Shown here piece after piece: positions 17,837 through 27,101 of a DNA stretch of 64,000 nucleotides. The stretch lies in contig JADKEV010000001.1 of NCBI GenBank assembly GCA_016717855.1, positions 62,001-126,000 of the forward strand, given 5' to 3'. The position numbers were made by a program, and so were the translations under genes. The stretch comes from Betaproteobacteria bacterium. Lineage in GTDB: Bacteria > Pseudomonadota > Gammaproteobacteria > Burkholderiales > Casimicrobiaceae. Within the stretch, counting starts at the first letter, position 1. The number at the start of each line of letters is the position of its first letter. The notes beneath the pieces were generated by a model. The model worked only from the letters and a program-made list of their open reading frames with translations. It did not search any database and was not told the DNA's origin.

Positions 17837-19393
17837 TCACCGACCCCCGCCCTTGGCCTTCTCGCCGCGCGCCCAGGCGAGATTGTTCCTGGCCAGTTGG
17901 AAATCCGGCTGCAGTCGCAATGCCTCTTCGGCCGCCCGGATGGCTTCGTCCCACATGCCTTTGGACGCATAGGCGGCCGCCAGGTTGTTGTGGGCCTCCG
18001 CGTAATCCGGCCGCAAAGCCAGGGCACCGCGAGCGGCGTCGATGGCTTCGTCGAAACGTCCCTGCTGATAGTGGGCCAGGGATCGATTCAGGGCATCCGC
18101 AGCCAGGGCCCTCGACTGATCAACTCGTGTCGGCTGTGGCGGCGATGCGCCCGGCGGCGGAAGATCCTTTTCGTCTCCTGCTGTGGCGAACAACATCCGC
18201 ACGGACAGATCGGCGGTCTGGGTCGCGACGAACCAGCGATTGAAGTAGCGATAGTCGCCCAGCCCCGCCGCCGCGATCCCGACGCCGGCAAGAATGGCCG
18301 GCGCCGTGACCGTCGCTGCCGGGAGCCGTGCTTGCAGCATGCGCAGACCCTGGTACAAGGCGGCCGCGGCCATGAGGCATAGAGGCCCGAACGCGAGACT
18401 CGAGTAGCGCAGATTCAGCCATGCGGGCAACGCCAGCGGGATGGCCAGCATGACCACCACGAACCCCGCCAGCGCGATCACCGCGCGCCGGTCCCGCCAC
18501 GCGTCGAAGAAGGGCGCCGCAACGAGTCCGGCCAGCGCCAGCGCGAGCGTCCACGGACTCGCGATCCAGAAGCTCTTGAGCAGCCACCAGGCGGGGCCGC
18601 TCTGGTAATCGATCGCGTAAGGATTGACGCGGTGGAACGATCCGATTCGCGACTGGATGTCCCAGAGGATGGCAGCGCCGCCAATTGCCCAGGCCACGAA
18701 GGCAAGGCTCAGGATCCCGGCGACGACCGTAGCTGCCGCGAGTGGAATCGCCGACCGCCGCTGGGACGCAAGGATCCACACGAGGCACAGGCCGCTGACG
18801 ATGACCGACGTCTCCTTCGTCATCGCAAAGACGCTGCCGGCCGCGAGAAACGCCAGCGCCGGCCGCCACGACGTCGCCCTGCGGGCGAGCGAAAGCGCGC
18901 AATACAAGAGGATGCACGTGAGCAGGCTGACCATGGCGTCCGACCATGCCCGGCGCGCGATGACCAGATCCGGCGGGAAAGTGGCCAGCAGCAACGCGGC
19001 CAGGGCGCCAACCCACGGACCGAAGAACCGCACGCCGATCGCCGCAATGAGGGCAAGACCGGCAATGCTTGCCAGACAGGACACCCAGGCCCCGATCAGC
19101 GCATCGGATCGGCCCGTCGCGGCCATCAGACCGGCAACCGGCGCCGTGTAACCGATCCGGTTGGGCGGCGGCAGGTACCGGTAGTCATTGTCCTTGACGT
19201 ACTCGGCGGCCATTCTGCGCAGTCCCGGCAGGCCCTCGCCAAGAAGCGCAGCCGCCTGGGCGGTATACGTCTTCTCGTCAGGGGTGCGCTCGCCCACGTT
19301 CCCCAGATTGAACAACCGCAGGCAGGCGCCCAGCAATAACGCCGCGACAATGAGGCCATGCGCGAGTTGCGTCGATCTGTGCGGAGTCGTCAT
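17837..19393 (-). CDS. ArnT/PMT-type (GT39-like) membrane glycosyltransferase with C-terminal TPRs
   Basis: 518 residues. After the first helix comes GERTPDEKTY, the acidic loop motif of lipid-linked-sugar transferases of the ArnT/PMT class. About ten more hydrophobic helices follow up to residue 405. From about 435 the protein is soluble, with two TPR units (SLAHYQQGRFDEAIDAARGA, NLAAAYASKGMWDEAIRAAE) and a basic end. The TPR part probably faces the periplasm and could bind the acceptor protein. It lies next to GT2 and psd. It may use polyprenyl-phosphate sugars to modify lipid or protein; the acceptor cannot be read from sequence. Confidence 0.82.
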   Translation of the reverse strand: MTTPHRSTQLAHGLIVAALLLGACLRLFNLGNVGERTPDEKTYTAQAAALLGEGLPGLRRMAAEYVKDNDYRYLPPPNRIGYTAPVAGLMAATGRSDALIGAWVSCLASIAGLALIAAIGVRFFGPWVGALAALLLATFPPDLVIARRAWSDAMVSLLTCILLYCALSLARRATSWRPALAFLAAGSVFAMTKETSVIVSGLCLVWILASQRRSAIPLAAATVVAGILSLAFVAWAIGGAAILWDIQSRIGSFHRVNPYAIDYQSGPAWWLLKSFWIASPWTLALALAGLVAAPFFDAWRDRRAVIALAGFVVVMLAIPLALPAWLNLRYSSLAFGPLCLMAAAALYQGLRMLQARLPAATVTAPAILAGVGIAAAGLGDYRYFNRWFVATQTADLSVRMLFATAGDEKDLPPPGASPPQPTRVDQSRALAADALNRSLAHYQQGRFDEAIDAARGALALRPDYAEAHNNLAAAYASKGMWDEAIRAAEEALRLQPDFQLARNNLAWARGEKAKGGGR

Positions 19394-19460
19394 TTTGTCG
19401 GATCGCCCGTCCGTTGCGCTGCAAGCAGTCTTTGTCGCCGTGCGGCGTCGCCGTCGCGCC

Positions 19461-20654
19461 TCACAGCCTTGACTCCGCCTTCACCCGCTCCAGCACCAGC
19501 GCGCGCCAGCTGCACAGCGCCGCCAGCACCGCGACGATGCTCGCCGCCCAGAACACCGCGCCGAAGCCCCACTTCTCGCTCAGCGCGCCGCCCCCCACGC
19601 CGCCGATGACGCCCGAGACGCCGTAGCCCAGCACCGAGTACAAGGCCTGTCCGCGGGCGCGCAGCGGTCCGTCGAAATGGCGATTGATCACCGCCGCGCA
19701 GGCGCTGTGCTGCGCGGCGAACGTGAGCGAGTGGCTGCACTGCGCCAGCACGAGCACCCAGACGATGTGGCCGTACGCCGCCGTCGCCGCGAAGCGCAGC
19801 GCCGAGGCGACGGCCGCGAGCAGCAGCCAGCCGTGCAGCGGCAGCAGGTGCACCCAGCGTCCCTGGAACCAGAACCACCCCACCTCGAGGACGACGCCGA
19901 TCACCCACAGCACGCCGATCGCGCCCTTCTCGTAACCCAGCGAAGCCAGGTACAGCGACAGGAAAGCGTACAGGCTCACGTGGGCCATCACCGTGAAGAA
20001 CATCCCGAGAAAGAACCACGCCACCACCGGCCGGCGCAGTACCCGCATCGCCCCGGCCAGTCCTTCGACCGGATGCGGCGGTTCCACGATGGCCGGCACC
20101 CGGCCTGTGGCCAGGAAGAGCATCGCCAGCAACAGGATCGTCAGCGCCGGAAACAGGTTTATGCCCAGCGCCTCCAGCAGGTAGCCCCCGGCAATCACCG
20201 ATGCGATGAACCCGACCGAGCCCCAGACCCGCACCCGGCCGTAGCGCCCGGCATCGAACGACCCGTCGCGGATGACCAGATGCGCCAGCGCCGCTTCGCT
20301 GAGCGGACTCACGCCCGCGGTGAACAGGAAGAGCGTCACCATTACCGTGGCCACCCAACCGTATCCGGGCGTGGCGAAGAAGCCGAACGCACTCACGAGC
20401 GAGCCCGCCGCCGCGATGCGCAGCATCCGCGTGCGCCGCCCGCTGTGGTCGGCGAACCAGCCCCAGGCGTAGGGGCCGAAGATCCGGGTCGCGCTCTGCA
20501 GCGAAGCCAGCGTGCCGATCGCCAGCGTGCTGTAGCCCAGACTCTGGAACCACAGCGGCGCGTAGGCTCCGAACAGGCCGGAGTACGCGAAATACGCGAA
20601 GGATACGGAACCGAAGGCGACGAGCGCGCGGCGCCGGGCCGAGCGGGCCGGCAT
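19461..20654 (-). CDS. MFS transporter (MFS_1-like, HcaT/nucleoside-symporter type)
   Basis: 397 residues with 12 hydrophobic segments, starting MPARSARRRALVAFGSVSFA. Marks of the HcaT-like branch are YAPLWFQSLGYS, GWFADHSGRRTRMLRIAA in the loop between helices 2 and 3, and GRVRVWGSVGFI. The frame continues upstream into the G/C-only block as a poly-Pro/poly-Gly translation, so the start is set at ATG 20654, where the normal N-terminus begins. The promoter and any upstream neighbour may be hidden by that block. HcaT-type members carry aromatic acids; substrate here unknown. Confidence 0.88.
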   Translation of the reverse strand: MPARSARRRALVAFGSVSFAYFAYSGLFGAYAPLWFQSLGYSTLAIGTLASLQSATRIFGPYAWGWFADHSGRRTRMLRIAAAGSLVSAFGFFATPGYGWVATVMVTLFLFTAGVSPLSEAALAHLVIRDGSFDAGRYGRVRVWGSVGFIASVIAGGYLLEALGINLFPALTILLLAMLFLATGRVPAIVEPPHPVEGLAGAMRVLRRPVVAWFFLGMFFTVMAHVSLYAFLSLYLASLGYEKGAIGVLWVIGVVLEVGWFWFQGRWVHLLPLHGWLLLAAVASALRFAATAAYGHIVWVLVLAQCSHSLTFAAQHSACAAVINRHFDGPLRARGQALYSVLGYGVSGVIGGVGGGALSEKWGFGAVFWAASIVAVLAALCSWRALVLERVKAESRL

Positions 20655-21021
<367 letters not shown>

Positions 21022-23205
21022 ATGACGGGCGGTAGTCCAGGACCGGCAAGTGCCGAGCCGTGCTTGCGCCGCGCGTCCGGACTGGCCGCGATCGCCCTGG
21101 CGGCAGCGTCCTTTGCAGCGCCGGCAGCCGCGGACTGGGCCACGCTCGGCGGCAACGCCCAGCACACGGGAGTCTCCACGACGGCCGCACAGCCGCTGGC
21201 CGTCGTGCGCTGGTCGACGCCGGTGGACCTCACTTCGCCGCCAGAACCTGTCCTCATCCATTACGGCTCACCCGTGATCACGCCGGGCAACACGGTGATC
21301 ATCCCGATCCGCACCAGCGCCGCCGATACCTACCGCGTCGACGCGCGCAAGGGGGGCGACGGTTCGCTGCTGTGGACGACCGCCACCGCCTACGTGCCGC
21401 CGCCGCACTACTGGAAGCCGAGCTATGGGCCGGCGCTGGCCGCGGGCAATCGTGTCTGGTTCGCCGGTGCGGGCGGCACCGTGCACTTCCGCGACAATCT
21501 CGATGCGAGCGTGCCCAACAACAGCGGTCAGTTTGCCTTCCACGATATTGACGCCTACCATCTCGATCCGGCGAGCTTCAATACCACAGTCTTCGTCAAC
21601 ACGCCGATCACCGCCGACGCCAGCGGCGCCATCTATTTCGGATTCCGCACGACGGCGGGCGCGCCGCTCGGCCTCGTCAACGGGATCGCCCGCGTCGACG
21701 CCGCCGGCATCGGCACGTGGATCGCCGCGACCGCGGCGGCGGGCGATCCCGTCGCCACGCTGGTGCCGCACCAGGCGGCGCCGGCCCTCTCCAACGACGA
21801 GAGCACGCTCTATGTCGTCGTCAGCGGCGGCGCGGGAGCTGCCGCCTACCTGGTCGGCCTGGATCCGGCGACGTTGACCGTCAAGGAATCGAGTCCCGGC
21901 GTGCCGATGCGCGTGGCGCTGAAGGATCCGCGCAACGGCGGCACGTCTAACGCGCTGGCCAACGACAACAGCTCGGCCTCGCCGATGATCGGCCCGGACG
22001 GCGATGTCTATTACGGCGTCCTCGGCAATCCGTTCACCAGTTCGCGGGGCTGGCTGCTCCACTTCTCGGCGGACCTCGCGCAGACCAAGACCCCCGGCGG
22101 GTTCGGCTGGGACAGCACGCCCGCCGTCGTCCCTGCGGCGGCGGTGCCATCGTACACGGGCACGTCGTCCTATCTGGTCTTCACCAAGTACAACGACTAT
22201 CCGGGCAGCGATGGCGGCAACGGCGTGAACCGGATCGCCGTGCTCGATCCCAACGACACGATGGTGGAGCCGCACCCCTCGTCCAATGGCACGCTGGTCA
22301 TGCGGGAGGTCCTGTCCGTCGCCGGCCCGACGCCGGATCCGGACTACGTCCCGCTGTTCCCCAACGCGGTGAAGGAGTGGTGCATCAACGCGGCCGCCGT
22401 CGATCCAATCACCGGAGCCGTGATGGCCAACAGCGAGGACGGCAAGGTCTACCGCTGGGATCTGGCCACGAACACGCTGTCGCAGGCGGTCACGCTTTCC
22501 CCGGGCGTCGGCGAAGCCTACACCTCGACGCTGATCGGACCCGACGGGACCGTCTACGCGACCAACTGGGCGATTCTCAATGCCGTCGGTTCCACGGTGA
22601 CGGTCGCGGTCGAACTCGCCGGGTCCGGGACCGGCAGCGTCACCAGCAGTCCGGGCGGCATCGCGTGTGGCGGCGCGTGCAGCGCGCAGTTCTTCATCGG
22701 GCAGGCAGCGACATTGAACGCGGTACCCGACGCCGGATCGGTCTTCACCGGCTGGCTGGGCGCGTGCACCGGGCTGGGCCCCTGCCAGTTGACGCCGCAG
22801 GGCACCAGCGCGGTGTCTGCCACCTTCGCCCCCGACACCGTCGCGCCGCTGCGCGTCGATGTCGATGGCAATGGCGCATACGACGCTCTCACCGATGGGC
22901 TGCTCGCGCTCCGCTACCTGTTCGGGCTGACCGGCTTGCCGCTCACGGCCGGAGCGCTCGGTGATGGGGCAACGCGGACCGATCCGGGCGAGATGGCCGA
23001 CTACCTGAACGACATCCGCCCGATGCTCGACGTCGACGGCAACGGAAAAGTCGATGCCCTGACCGACGGAGTGATGCTGATCCGCTACCTGTTCGATATG
23101 CGGGGACCGCCGCTGATCGCCGCAGCGATCGGACCGGACGCCACGCGGACCACGGAGCAGCTCGTCGAGTCCTACATCCAGTCGCTGCTGCCGTTGCTGC
23201 CGTAG
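21022..23205 (+). CDS. Secreted PQQ-propeller-like protein with bacterial repeat and dockerin-like tail
   Basis: 727 residues. The signal peptide ends near AAPAAADWA. Residues about 35-520 carry propeller-like repeats with the WATLGGNAQHTGVS opening typical of PQQ-like outer-surface proteins, plus SASPMIGPDGDVYYGV and STLIGPDGTVYATN. Residues about 525-605 are an InlB-B-like repeat (GSGTGSVTSSPGGIACGGAC). Two Ca-binding dockerin-like units end the protein: DVDGNGAYDALTDGLLALRY and DVDGNGKVDALTDGVMLIRY. A TTG at 21004 with GAGGG at 20989 is an alternative start. The stop codon TAG belongs to a REP-like element. Probably exported and involved in surface binding; no enzyme motif seen. Confidence 0.82.
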   Translation: MTGGSPGPASAEPCLRRASGLAAIALAAASFAAPAAADWATLGGNAQHTGVSTTAAQPLAVVRWSTPVDLTSPPEPVLIHYGSPVITPGNTVIIPIRTSAADTYRVDARKGGDGSLLWTTATAYVPPPHYWKPSYGPALAAGNRVWFAGAGGTVHFRDNLDASVPNNSGQFAFHDIDAYHLDPASFNTTVFVNTPITADASGAIYFGFRTTAGAPLGLVNGIARVDAAGIGTWIAATAAAGDPVATLVPHQAAPALSNDESTLYVVVSGGAGAAAYLVGLDPATLTVKESSPGVPMRVALKDPRNGGTSNALANDNSSASPMIGPDGDVYYGVLGNPFTSSRGWLLHFSADLAQTKTPGGFGWDSTPAVVPAAAVPSYTGTSSYLVFTKYNDYPGSDGGNGVNRIAVLDPNDTMVEPHPSSNGTLVMREVLSVAGPTPDPDYVPLFPNAVKEWCINAAAVDPITGAVMANSEDGKVYRWDLATNTLSQAVTLSPGVGEAYTSTLIGPDGTVYATNWAILNAVGSTVTVAVELAGSGTGSVTSSPGGIACGGACSAQFFIGQAATLNAVPDAGSVFTGWLGACTGLGPCQLTPQGTSAVSATFAPDTVAPLRVDVDGNGAYDALTDGLLALRYLFGLTGLPLTAGALGDGATRTDPGEMADYLNDIRPMLDVDGNGKVDALTDGVMLIRYLFDMRGPPLIAAAIGPDATRTTEQLVESYIQSLLPLLP

Positions 23206-23323
23206 GATGGGTGGAGCGCAGCGATACCCATCATCTTCGGAGAACCACCCCTCACCCCAGCCCCGCAAGCGGGGCGAGGGAGCAGAACGTGAGATGGGTA
23301 TCGCTGCGCTCCTCCCATCCTAC
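23202..23323. repeat. REPIN-like inverted pair of 31-nt REP elements
   Basis: Copy 23202-23232 is in plus orientation and copy 23293-23323 in minus orientation, with 60 bp between. The interior holds a GCCCCGC-AA-GCGGGGC hairpin (23260-23275) framed by CCCTC and GAGGG. The outward TAG of each copy is the stop codon of a flanking gene, at 23203-23205 on plus and 23320-23322 on minus. The hairpins could also serve as a bidirectional transcription stop. Confidence 0.85.
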
Positions 23324-24624
23324 GGCAGGCGCTTGCGCCGTTTGCCGGCCGGCTTCGTCGTGCGCCCCCCCGGCGTCCGCACCGCACGCTTCGGCGCCGC
23401 TTTCGACGGCAGCACGGCGCGCAGGATTTTCTCGCAGTCACGCTGCGTCATCCGCCGCGGCACCGGATAGTTGGTGTCGGCCTCCCAGCAGGCGGCACGG
23501 GCGAGGTCGGGGATGTCCGCTTCGCGCAACGCGTCGAGGTGGCGCGGGATGCCGAGCGCCGCATTCATCGTCTCGACCGACTTGAGGAACTTGCGCACGA
23601 GCACGCCCTCGGGCTGACCGTCCTCGCCGACCCCGGCGTGAACCGCCAGCGCGGCCAGTTTCGCGCCGGCGTCCGGTGCGCAGAAGCGCAGCACCGGCGG
23701 CAGCATGATCGCGTTGGCCAGCCCATGCGGCGTGTGATAGCGGCCGCCGAGCTGGTGGGCGATGGCATGCACGTTCCCCACGTTCGCGCGGGTGAACGCC
23801 AGGCCGGCAAACGCCGCGGCCAGCGCCATCTTTTCGCGCGCTTCCAGGTCGTTGCCATCGCGCCAGGCGATCGGCAGGTGCCGGTAGATCATGCGCACGG
23901 CGGCCAGCGCCATGCGGTCCGAATACGGGGTGGACCAGCCGCCGATGTAGGCCTCGACCGCATGCGTGAGCGCGTCCATGCCGGTCGCCGCCGTGATGGC
24001 CGGCGGCAGTCCGGTCATCAGGGTCGGATCGAGCGCCGCCATGTCGGGAACGATGCGGGTGTCGGCGATCACCAGCTTGGCGGCGTGCTCGGGGTCGGAG
24101 ATCACCGCCGCGACGGTCACTTCCGACCCGGTGCCCGAAGTGGTGGGCACCGCGTAGATCGGCGCCGGCCCATGCCAGCCCTTGAAGTAGCCGACCAGTT
24201 CGCGCGGATGCATGTCGTTGGCCGTGGCCAGCCCGATGGCCTTGGCTGCGTCCATCACCGAGCCGCCGCCGAAGGCGACGATCGCGTCGCACTTCTTGCG
24301 CTTGAACAGCGCGATGCCCTGCTCCACCTCAGGGATCGGCGCGTCCGGGGTGATCCCGTCAAAGACCACGAAGCGCGTGCCGCCGGCGGCCAGGGCCGCG
24401 GTCAGCGGCTGCATCAGGCCGAGTTTCGCGATGACCGCGTCGGTGACGATCAGCACCTTCCGGTGGCCGAATTCGCCGATTGCCTCGCCCAGGCGGGCGC
24501 TGGCGCCGGGCCCCACCAGCAGCAATGGCTGCGGGATCGGCAGCAGCCGGGTCACGACCCCGGCCGCCCGCTTGAGTGGCGGCAGGCCGAATGAGCGAAC
24601 CATGTCGGTGATCAAATTATCCAT
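23320..24624 (-). CDS. Iron-containing alcohol dehydrogenase
   Basis: 434 residues, group III (Fe-type) dehydrogenase. NAD(P) binding: AIVAFGGGSVMDAAKAI and PTTSGTGSEVT. Metal region: GMDALTHAVEAYIG, NVHAIAHQLGGRYHTPHG. The family would oxidise or reduce alcohol/aldehyde pairs in the cytoplasm. The C-terminus has an unusual Lys/Arg/Pro-rich tail of about 30 residues ending KPAGKRRKRLP, and its stop codon comes from the adjacent REP element. The start ATG 24624 is 57 bp from the divergent acyl-reductase-like gene. The divergent layout and a similar basic tail on that neighbour suggest a joint aldehyde/alcohol pathway. Confidence 0.9.
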   Translation of the reverse strand: MDNLITDMVRSFGLPPLKRAAGVVTRLLPIPQPLLLVGPGASARLGEAIGEFGHRKVLIVTDAVIAKLGLMQPLTAALAAGGTRFVVFDGITPDAPIPEVEQGIALFKRKKCDAIVAFGGGSVMDAAKAIGLATANDMHPRELVGYFKGWHGPAPIYAVPTTSGTGSEVTVAAVISDPEHAAKLVIADTRIVPDMAALDPTLMTGLPPAITAATGMDALTHAVEAYIGGWSTPYSDRMALAAVRMIYRHLPIAWRDGNDLEAREKMALAAAFAGLAFTRANVGNVHAIAHQLGGRYHTPHGLANAIMLPPVLRFCAPDAGAKLAALAVHAGVGEDGQPEGVLVRKFLKSVETMNAALGIPRHLDALREADIPDLARAACWEADTNYPVPRRMTQRDCEKILRAVLPSKAAPKRAVRTPGGRTTKPAGKRRKRLP

Positions 24625-24681
24625 CTTGACTTTGCTCCAGAATGAGAACGTCCACCACCCCCAGTTTGCCTGCAAATTTCC

Positions 24682-26872
24682 ATGAAGAGCGTGATCAGCA
24701 TCAGCCTCGGCTCAAAAAGCCAGGATTTCGACTTCATGACCCGCTTCCTCGGCGAGGAAATGCGGGTGCGCCGCCGCGGCACCGACGGCAGCATGGCCGA
24801 GGCGGTCAAGCTGGCCCGCTACTGGGACAAACGCGCCGACGCGATCGGCCTGGGATTGGTGAAGGACAGCAACCACACCGGCGCGCAGCGCATGGACGCG
24901 GCGGATGGCGCCCTGCTGCAGAACGTCGTGAGGCGCGCGCAGGTCACCAACGGGATGCGGCTGGGCGAGATTTTCCTCGAGTGGGCGGTGCGCCACACCC
25001 AGGTCGAGCAGTCCCACTACTTCGACAACGCCAGGGTATTGTTCTTCTCCGGCATGGCCAGCAACAAGCTGGCGATGGCTATGTCCGAGTACACCGACAA
25101 CCTCATGTTCGCCGACCCGGTGCAGCAATTGGGGATCCCCAAGCTGCTGACCTCGCTGGACGCGCTGGACCTGTATGCGACCGGCGCGCACTACGTGGCG
25201 GACTGGGTGCCGCGGTTCGCAATGCCGGACGCGCTCCTCCAGCGCTGGTCGCGCTTCGTGCTCTCCCGGGCGATGCACTCGGCCAGCGTGGTCGTGGCGC
25301 CCGTGCACGAGCTCGACGACTTCGACCTCGAGGACCTGGCGGGCAAGACCCTGATCACTTCGACCGTCAACGACGAGCGGCTCGCGCGTTTCAAGGACAA
25401 GGGCGTGCACATGGTGGTCGATGGCTCGACGGTCATGCACGGGCACGTGATTTCCCCCGACCTGCTCGACGCGATGATCATCGCGGCCACCGGCCGCGAC
25501 AGCGACGACATCCTGGAGGATGACTACCTGGAGATCGTCACCACGCTGCAACTGCAGCCGCGCATCCTCTATCCCAACGGGTTCAAGCGGGTCAACCGCT
25601 TCGCCTTCGTGATCCATCCGCTGTCGCAGGAGTATTTCAAGAAACTCGAACCGGTCGAACTGCTTTCGCGCGTGTCGCCGCCGATCTTCATGGACACGCT
25701 GGAAAAGGTCATGGCCTATGCGCCGCCCCTTCGTCTATTCGCGCGTCGAGGGCATCCGCTCGCCCACCGGCGTCGAGTGCGAAGGCTGGCTGATCTCGGT
25801 GGGCGGCACGCCGCGCGAAATCATGAGCCACAGCCCCGAGTTCACCTACCGCCGGCTGCTCGATGCCGCCGCCATGGCCAAGCGGCTGGGTGCACAAATC
25901 ATGGGGCTGGGCGCCTTCACCAAGGTTGTGGGCGACGCCGGCGTCACGGTGGCGCGCCGCGCCCCGCTGCCGATCACGACGGGCAACAGCTACAGCGCCT
26001 CGGGCGCCCTGTGGGCCGCGCACGATGCGCTGCTGCGCCTGGGCCTGACGCCGCCGCCCCAGGGCAGGGAGCGCGTGAAATTCAAGGCCATGGTGGTGGG
26101 CGCGACCGGCGCCATCGGCGCCGCGTGCTCGCGCCTGCTGGTGCGCGCTGCCGAGGAAGTCACGCTGGTCTCCCCCGAGACCGCCAAGCTGCTGGCGCTC
26201 AAGGAATCCATCCTGCAGGAAACGCCCGATGCGAAGGTGGTGCTCTCGGCGCAGGCCGACACGCACATCGCCGCGATGGACATGATCGTCACCGCCACGT
26301 CGGCCGCGGGCAAGCGCGTGCTCGACATCATGAAGGTCAAGCCAGGCTGCGTGATCACCGACGTGGCGCGCCCGCTGGACCTGCAGCCCGAAGACGTGGC
26401 CAAGCGCCCCGACGTGCTGGTGATCGAGTCCGGCGAGATCCAGCTGCCCGGCGAGGTGAAGATGAAGAACATCGGCCTGCCGAAGGGCGTGGCCTACGCT
26501 TGCCTGGCCGAAACCATCGTGCTCGCGCTGGAAGGCCGCTTCGAGAACTTCACCGTCGGCCGCGCGATCGAGTGGAAGAAAGTGCGCGAGATCTACCAGT
26601 TGGGCCTGAAGCACGGGATGAAGCTGGCGGCGATCTCGGGCGTCAACGGCGTCTTCACCGACGAAGACTTCGCGCGGGTGCGCGAGTTGGCGCTGGCGGC
26701 GCGGGGCAGGGAGGCGGCGCCAGCCGCTGCACCGACCCGGCCGACGGGACGGCGCAAGGTACCGGCGGGCAACGGCGCGAAGCCGCGGGCCGGCGTGGTC
26801 AAAGCCGGGACGACCGCGGTGCCCGTCCGGCCGCGGCGCAAGGCGGTCAGCCGCGCAGCCAGCGCAACCTGA
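24682..26872 (+). pseudogene. Large reductase with acyl-ACP reductase (AAR)-like C-terminal half, single-base frameshift
   Basis: Corrected length 729 residues. The N-terminal half (SLGSKSQDFDF; SNHTGAQRMDAADGALLQ) is unfamiliar to me. The C-terminal half matches cyanobacterial long-chain acyl-ACP reductase in motif order: IMGLGAFTKVVGD, LPITTGNSYSASGALWAA, the Rossmann loop VVGATGAIGAACSRLL, and YACLAETIVLALEGRFENFT followed by VGRAIEWKKV. AAR makes fatty aldehydes from acyl-ACP. The frame breaks near 25728 in CCGCCCCTTCG; removing one C joins KVMAYAPP to FVYSRVEG. The tail (about 50 residues) is rich in Arg, Lys, Pro and Ala. Divergent Fe-type alcohol dehydrogenase upstream. Function is inferred from the C-terminal half only. 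Confidence 0.72.
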
Positions 26873-26876
26873 CGCG

Positions 26877-26933
26877 GCGGGTCCGCCGGCGGAGCGGCGC
26901 CTGTGGGAAGCGCCGATTCGCCGGCGGACCCGC
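26877..26933. terminator. Large nested hairpin after the AAR-like gene
   Basis: A perfect 15-bp inverted repeat, GCGGGTCCGCCGGCG (26877-26891) and its complement (26919-26933), encloses a second stem GGCGC/GCGCC with a 9-nt loop. It starts 5 bp after the stop codon. There is no U-tract, so it may block exonucleases or stop transcription with Rho. Confidence 0.5.
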
Positions 26934-27101
26934 GCGGCAGTCCATCTGGCCGCGCGCATCCACCGGATGTTCCGTAGAATGCGCATGCCGGTTCACGCAT
27001 ATGATCCGGTGACCGCAGCGGCCCGTTCCGCCTCGCCTTCGCGCCAACCCGGCGCACAGGTCGGGCGGGCAGTTTCCAACAACGAACTCAGGAGCGGAAC
27101 C

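Noticed and set aside
21268..23268. Long antisense frame opposite the secreted propeller protein
   Set aside because: No motifs, Arg-rich composition, and it runs through the REP element.
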